64,000 nt of DNA from positions 10,261,001 through 10,325,000 of the forward strand of contig NZ_CP109485.1 of the NCBI RefSeq assembly GCF_035918235.1. Direction: 5' to 3'. Under the pieces are notes generated by a model that worked only from the letters and a program-made list of their open reading frames with translations, did not search any database and had not been told where the DNA came from. This DNA comes from Streptomyces sp. NBC_01445 (GTDB lineage Bacteria; Actinomycetota; Actinomycetes; Streptomycetales; Streptomycetaceae). Each line of letters starts with the position of its first letter. The stretch's first letter is position 1. Positions 60,378 through 64,000 of this stretch are shown here, piece by piece. The position numbers were made by a program, and so were the translations under genes.

Positions 60378-60658
60378 TCATCCCTCCCCGGCGCCGTCAG
60401 TTGCCCGGGGCGCGTCTCGCGCCGGAGCCGCGCCATGCGCTCACGGTGCCGGAGGTAGTCCCGGAAGATGTCTCGCCGGTGCTCGGACTCCTGCGGCAGG
60501 ACCGAGGGCAGCGTGCCTAAGGCCAGAGCACCCAGCAGGACCCACCACGGCGCGCCCGCGAATGCAGACACCCCGAACACGGCCCCACCGCCGACCAGGC
60601 CGGCAACGCGGGCAGGCATAGCCCATTGGCGCCCGTTCACCGGGACTCCCCTCGCCAC
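60374..60658 (-). CDS. Small single-span membrane protein (94 aa)
   Basis: 94 residues from GTG 60658, whose start overlaps the end of the sigma-like gene by 22 bp. The hydrophobic centre GLVGGGAVFGVSAFAGAPWW then VLLGALALGTLPSVLPQ is followed by a charged tail with HRRDIFRDYLRHRERMARLR. Its stop overlaps the recombinase start. Function unknown; the conserved overlaps suggest a fixed three-gene unit. Confidence 0.65.
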   Translation of the reverse strand: MARGVPVNGRQWAMPARVAGLVGGGAVFGVSAFAGAPWWVLLGALALGTLPSVLPQESEHRRDIFRDYLRHRERMARLRRETRPGQLTAPGRDE

Positions 60659-61599
60659 AGGGCCCTGCCACCCATGCCGTGCTGCACCATAGGGCGCACG
60701 GCAGGCCCGCTCTTATGGTCCGTGTACGCGCGCGCCATCGGAATGTGGATCTTCCCCTCATGCTCCGCGCGCAGCACCTTCTGCCGGAACCGGTAGATCG
60801 AGTTCGCCACCGCGCCCCGCGAGACCTGCAGCCGGTCGGCGATCTCCAACTGTTCGTAGCCCTGGAGCACCAGCGCCAGGACGGCCTGCGTCTGCCGGGG
60901 CTGCTTGCGCAGCATGTCGAGCACCACGCCGCCGCTGTGCAAGTCGGTGCCTTCGCTGCTGGCCACGGACAGCAAGAACGCCTCCGGGTCGAGGAGCTTG
61001 GCGTGCACCTCAGCGATGCGCCGCTGCTTGATGCTCCACTTCTCGTACTGCTGCCGGAACTCCCAGCTGCAGCGCCCGATGAAGTAGGTCATCAGGCAGC
61101 CCGGCCCGTGGCCTCCCTTGTGCCGCGGGTTCCATCCGCCCTCGACCAGGGCCTTACGGCGGAAAGAGTCCAGCGTGGGCAGCAGGATGTCCACGGCCAG
61201 GATGTCGCGCTGCTCGAGATCCTCGCGCAGTAGGTGACGGTGTCCTTCCGCGACGCCGAAAGGCTTCCCTGCTTCCTTCCACCTCCTCAGGGAATCCGTG
61301 ATCAGGGTTCCGGTGCGCAGCATGCCCTTGAGCTGGGGCAGCGCCTCGCCGGCGAGGCGGTTCTCGAACATGTCGTAGCGCGGCCCCTTGAAGTCCCCAC
61401 GGCGTAGGTCCTCGACGAGCGCTTCATCGCGTGCGATCCGCTCCCCCTGGCGTCCGGGTAGAGCGAGCGCGACGTCGAGGGCGACGTCATATCGGTGATC
61501 AGGCAACACCTCCCCCGTGTTGTCGACCGAGTTGCAGTTCTCTAGTGATATCTCAACGGTCACGCCCGCTGCTATGTGTCGTTGCCACTTCGATGTCAC
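60637..61599 (-). CDS. Sigma factor-like protein with region 4 HTH
   Basis: 320 residues from ATG 61599. The C-terminal part has a sigma-70 region 4-like HTH: QTQAVLALVLQGYEQLEIAD, RLQVSRGAVANSIYRFRQKV. The N-terminal 220 residues have no clear region 2 but contain HKGGHGPGCLMTYFIGRCSW, EFRQQYEKWSIKQRRIAEVH, recalling sigma-like proteins of Streptomyces accessory elements. It may direct transcription of its own element. Overlap with the next gene implies coupled expression. Confidence 0.75.
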   Translation of the reverse strand: MTSKWQRHIAAGVTVEISLENCNSVDNTGEVLPDHRYDVALDVALALPGRQGERIARDEALVEDLRRGDFKGPRYDMFENRLAGEALPQLKGMLRTGTLITDSLRRWKEAGKPFGVAEGHRHLLREDLEQRDILAVDILLPTLDSFRRKALVEGGWNPRHKGGHGPGCLMTYFIGRCSWEFRQQYEKWSIKQRRIAEVHAKLLDPEAFLLSVASSEGTDLHSGGVVLDMLRKQPRQTQAVLALVLQGYEQLEIADRLQVSRGAVANSIYRFRQKVLRAEHEGKIHIPMARAYTDHKSGPAVRPMVQHGMGGRALWRGESR

Positions 61600-61698
61600 G
61601 CAGCGCGAAAAATTTCTGAGGAGACTTTCAAAACGTCGTGAGCGGACCTCAAATCGGCGGTCTCGCGGCCCGCTTTCGAATCGTCCCGCCGTTGCGGG

Positions 61699-62246
61699 TC
61701 AGCGCATCCGGGTAACCGTGACCACCGCGTGCCGCGTGGTCCCCGCGAGGACCTCCACCACGAGGCCCCGGCTGGTCGTCACGTAGGCGTCACCGGCTGA
61801 AGTCCGAGCCCTCCGCCCGGGGCCGGCGTCGAGGATGTGACGGGCGATCTCCGCAGCGACGGGAGCCGTCAGCGCCTGCGACAGCACGCGGCTTCCGTCC
61901 GGCAGCCGGACCGCCACGCGATGGGGCCGGGATGCCGGGCCGATGTAGCCGACGACGTCGGCGTCGACGGTGTCCGAGTGCCGCACCTTCTTCCAGACCG
62001 ACCGGCCCGGTACGGGGACGTGGCGCGCTTACAGACGACGCCCTCGATGCCCTGGCCCTGAAGCGTGTCGTACCAGTCCTGTGCGACGTCCGGATCATCC
62101 GTGGCGGGTACGGCCTGGATCGGGGGCGGCACGTCGTGAAGCAGGTCGAGGAGAAGGGCGCGCCGCTCGGTGTACGGGCGGCTGCGGACATCGCCGAGTT
62201 CAGGGTGGGCGAGGAGGTCCCACACGGAAGCGCACGGGTTCGTGGA
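61699..62246 (-). pseudogene. ATP-dependent DNA ligase, C-terminal fragment (third copy)
   Basis: Minus-strand counterpart of 48763-49315 with very high similarity: WDLLAHPELGDVRSRPYTER, DPDVAQDWYDTLQGQGIEGV. Then a one-base shift near 62010 changes frame before RHSDTVDADVVGYIGPASRP, and it ends VVTVTRMR. It has Gln where the other copy has TAG, but has its own frameshift. No N-terminal part is present. Confidence 0.75.
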
Positions 62247-62357
62247 TTCCCGGACGGCATGACGCCGGAACCGGATCGTGCGCGGCGCTCAGAAATGGAC
62301 GAGCGCGCGGGTTCGGGCTGGCGGAGCCTTCGTCGCCCGAGCCAACCGCCTCGGGGA

Positions 62358-63140
62358 TCAGGCCAGGGCCTGGACGGCGTACACCGCGCCGAGGGCGCCT
62401 GCGAGGGCTCCGAGCAGGAGCCGGAGCGCGGTTTCGGGCAGGTGAGGCTGGAGCCGTGCGCCGAGGTAGCCGCCGATCAGCCCCCCGGCGCCGCAGGCCA
62501 GACCTAGCCACCAATCGGGTGCGACGGGCCCGGGGCTCGCCAGGGCCAGCACGGCGTACGCGGCGGCCCCGGCGACGGATGTGGTGAAGGTGGCGGCGAG
62601 GGTAGCCGGTGCGATGCGGGCCATGGGCATACCGCGCGCGGCGAGGATGGGCCCGAGTAGGGAACCGCCGCCGATCCCGTAGATCCCGCCGACCACCCCG
62701 ACCGTCAGGGCAAGTGCGGCGAGCGCGCGCGCCGACGGCTCGGCCGCGTCCGGCCGCCGCCGGGCGGGGTGCAGGGTGCGCAGGCACAGCCACGTGCCAA
62801 GTGGAAGGAGGAAGGCGGCGACCAGGATCCGGAAGACGTCGGGGCCGGGGAGGGCGAAGACGCGGATGGCGGCGCCGGCGATGACGCCGGGCAGCGTCCA
62901 GGCAACGAGGCGCCGGGCCAGGCCGCCGCGCAGAGCGCCATCGCGGCGGTAGCGCCACAGTGCGCCGGGCCCAGCCACCACATTGAACAGCAGGTTCGTC
63001 GGCGTGACCGCGGGGCTCGGCACGCCGAGGACGCTGAGCTGGACCGGCAGGAGGAAGACCGCGCCGGACACGCCGACCGGCGCGGTCACCGTTGAGATCA
63101 GCAGGCCGGCCGCGAACCCGGCCCAGATCGTCCACTCCAC
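62358..63140 (-). CDS. TauE/SafE-family membrane exporter, paralogue of 16087-16869
   Basis: 260 residues from GTG 63140 (VEW start, as in the paralogue). Repeats GVSGAVFLLPVQLSVLGVPS, VVGGIYGIGGGSLLGPILAA and GAGGLIGGYLGARLQPHLPE, with about eight spans. Anion exporter of the TauE/SafE family. It sits directly downstream of a divergent metal-transport pair, but nothing ties it to that function. Confidence 0.85.
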   Translation of the reverse strand: MEWTIWAGFAAGLLISTVTAPVGVSGAVFLLPVQLSVLGVPSPAVTPTNLLFNVVAGPGALWRYRRDGALRGGLARRLVAWTLPGVIAGAAIRVFALPGPDVFRILVAAFLLPLGTWLCLRTLHPARRRPDAAEPSARALAALALTVGVVGGIYGIGGGSLLGPILAARGMPMARIAPATLAATFTTSVAGAAAYAVLALASPGPVAPDWWLGLACGAGGLIGGYLGARLQPHLPETALRLLLGALAGALGAVYAVQALA

Positions 63141-63219
63141 TGCTGCCCCCGCCGCTCCGTGATTGCCCGGTCAGTATCGAGGGAGCACCCAGAGGGAGGG
63201 CGGGGCGGCAATGAGATGT

Positions 63220-63939
63220 TCACGAGCAGCAGGTGCAGCCCGGCTTGCAGCCGCATGCGTCCGCCTCGGCCGCGGCCGCCCCGGCGGGGACCGGAGTGTG
63301 GGCGGTGGGTGCGCAGCAGCCCTTGCCCTGCCAGGCGTCGCGGCCCTCTTTCACCGCGATGGTGGCGATGACGAGGGCGGCGATCGGGTCGGCCCAGGAC
63401 CAGCCGAGCGTGGCGTTGAGGACCAGGCCGATCAGGAGCACCGCGGACAGGTAGGTGCACAGCAGTGTCTGCTTGGAGTCGGCGACCGCGGAGGCGGAGC
63501 CGAGTTCACGGCCGGCCTTGCGTTGGGCAGCGGAGAGGAACGGCATGATCGCCAGTGACAGGGCGGCGATGACGATGCCGGGGACGGACCGCTCGGCCTC
63601 TCCGGTGCCGGTCAGGGCCCGGACGGCGTCGACGCTGACGTACGCGGCGAGGGCAAAGAAGGAGACCGCGATGATCCGCAGGGTCGTCTTCTCCCGGGCG
63701 TCGCGTACGGCGTGGTCGCGGGCGGAGAACTGCCAGGCGACCGCCGCGGCGGAGGACACCTCGATCACGGAGTCCAGCCCGAAGCCGATCAGCGCCGTGG
63801 AGGAGGCGATCGTGCCCGCGGTGATCGCGACGACGGCCTCGATGACGTTGTAGGTGATGGTCGCGGCGACCAGGAAGCGTATGCGGCGGGCGAGCGCGTC
63901 GCGGCGGGCCGGGGACGGCCCGAGGGATATCGCGGTCAT
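63220..63939 (-). CDS. Cation diffusion facilitator-like transporter with Cys-rich tail
   Basis: 239 residues from ATG 63939, which overlaps the stop of the upstream gene (TGATG). Five to six spans: TITYNVIEAVVAITAGTIAS, ALIGFGLDSVIEVSSAAAVA (CDF metal-site Asp) and WSWADPIAALVIATIAVKEG. The C-terminal tail carries GCCAP and CGCKPGCTCC, giving eight cysteines for metal capture. Likely exports a heavy metal under control of the ArsR-like regulator encoded just upstream. Confidence 0.85.
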   Translation of the reverse strand: MTAISLGPSPARRDALARRIRFLVAATITYNVIEAVVAITAGTIASSTALIGFGLDSVIEVSSAAAVAWQFSARDHAVRDAREKTTLRIIAVSFFALAAYVSVDAVRALTGTGEAERSVPGIVIAALSLAIMPFLSAAQRKAGRELGSASAVADSKQTLLCTYLSAVLLIGLVLNATLGWSWADPIAALVIATIAVKEGRDAWQGKGCCAPTAHTPVPAGAAAAEADACGCKPGCTCCS

Positions 63940-64000
63940 CAGCAGCAGTCCTTCGTGGCGGCGTCCGGGCAGGTCTTGTCGCCTTCGACCGCGACCACGG
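63939..64000 (-). CDS. ArsR/CmtR-like metalloregulator, C-terminal end (partial)
   Basis: Only the last 20 codons are inside the window: VVAVEGDKTCPDAATKDCC and stop, overlapping the transporter start by one base. A cysteine-bearing tail just before a CDF gene is typical of ArsR-family metal sensors. The rest lies beyond the window edge, so the family call is an inference from context. Confidence 0.5.
   Translation of the reverse strand, partial: VVAVEGDKTCPDAATKDCC

Noticed and set aside
1..64000. CRISPR arrays, rRNA, tRNA, prophage late genes or a linear-replicon telomere
   Set aside because: I looked for regularly spaced repeats, conserved RNA motifs, capsid/terminase proteins and terminal palindrome clusters and saw none that I could support.

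Overview
The window is high-GC actinobacterial DNA, almost certainly Streptomyces. It carries an SsgA-like sporulation protein, an actinobacterial integration host factor (IHF), a pair of small MerR-type regulators, LAxTG (sortase E type) tails, many GTG/TTG starts and many stop/start overlaps. The density of insertion sequences (IS), truncated genes, frameshifts and divergent paralogue copies points to a plastic accessory region, such as a chromosome arm or a large linear plasmid. No telomere, tRNA, rRNA or CRISPR array was seen.

Layout. 1-1000: the 3' end of a beta-propeller gene, then two IS scraps. 1019-2934: a complete IS200/IS605-type element with divergent tnpA and tnpB, a TTGAT target-side motif and a predicted guide RNA end. 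3306-8439: a large HTH/zinc-cysteine protein and a block of small regulatory or stress genes (PRC-barrel, STAS, HTH, IHF). 8545-14460: two inverted copies of a MerR cassette with a very long conserved 5' region ending in a hairpin next to the ribosome binding site. They bracket an N-truncated BRCT-TerD gene, a Tat-exported sulfatase and a glgX scrap. 14457-19755: an ISL3 transposase, a TauE/SafE exporter, DUF488, DUF2945, a Rieske membrane protein and a family 5 uracil-DNA glycosylase.

19990-30200 looks like a conflict island. It holds an IS427-like element with a passenger gene, an AIPR abortive-infection protein, a decayed gene, a small unknown gene behind a palindrome, a SUKH-4/deaminase fusion coupled to a P-loop/beta-propeller NTPase, and a large deaminase-tipped toxin followed by a SUKH-4 immunity protein. 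30249-31942: two lipoproteins and a broken NUDIX gene. 32180-35805: a polysaccharide locus in which tiny LAxTG peptides overlap the starts of hyaluronan-synthase-like glycosyltransferases, with a nucleotide-sugar dehydrogenase. The unit was apparently tandem and is now half deleted.

36000-49650: a superinfection-immunity-like protein, an MscS channel, an EVE/DUF3883 putative nuclease, DUF4287, SsgA-like, and a second, inverted and diverged version of the 6-8 kb block. Two SDR genes and a TetR gene with repeated operators lie between the N-terminal and C-terminal scraps of an ATP-dependent DNA ligase. 49650-53400: a second IS5-group element with a passenger gene, IS debris, a VOC protein and a SET-domain protein. 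53500-64000: RidA, SnoaL-like, cupin, SpoIIE-type phosphatase, a chrB-MFS pair fused onto a sigma-like/membrane/integrase operon, another ligase scrap, a second TauE/SafE exporter and a CDF metal transporter with an ArsR-like gene running off the end.

The most promising candidates for undescribed biology are the LAxTG-peptide/glycosyltransferase units, the long-leader MerR cassette, the SUKH-deaminase/NTPase pair and the recurrent IS passenger gene. All functional statements rest on reading motifs by eye; no searches were run.
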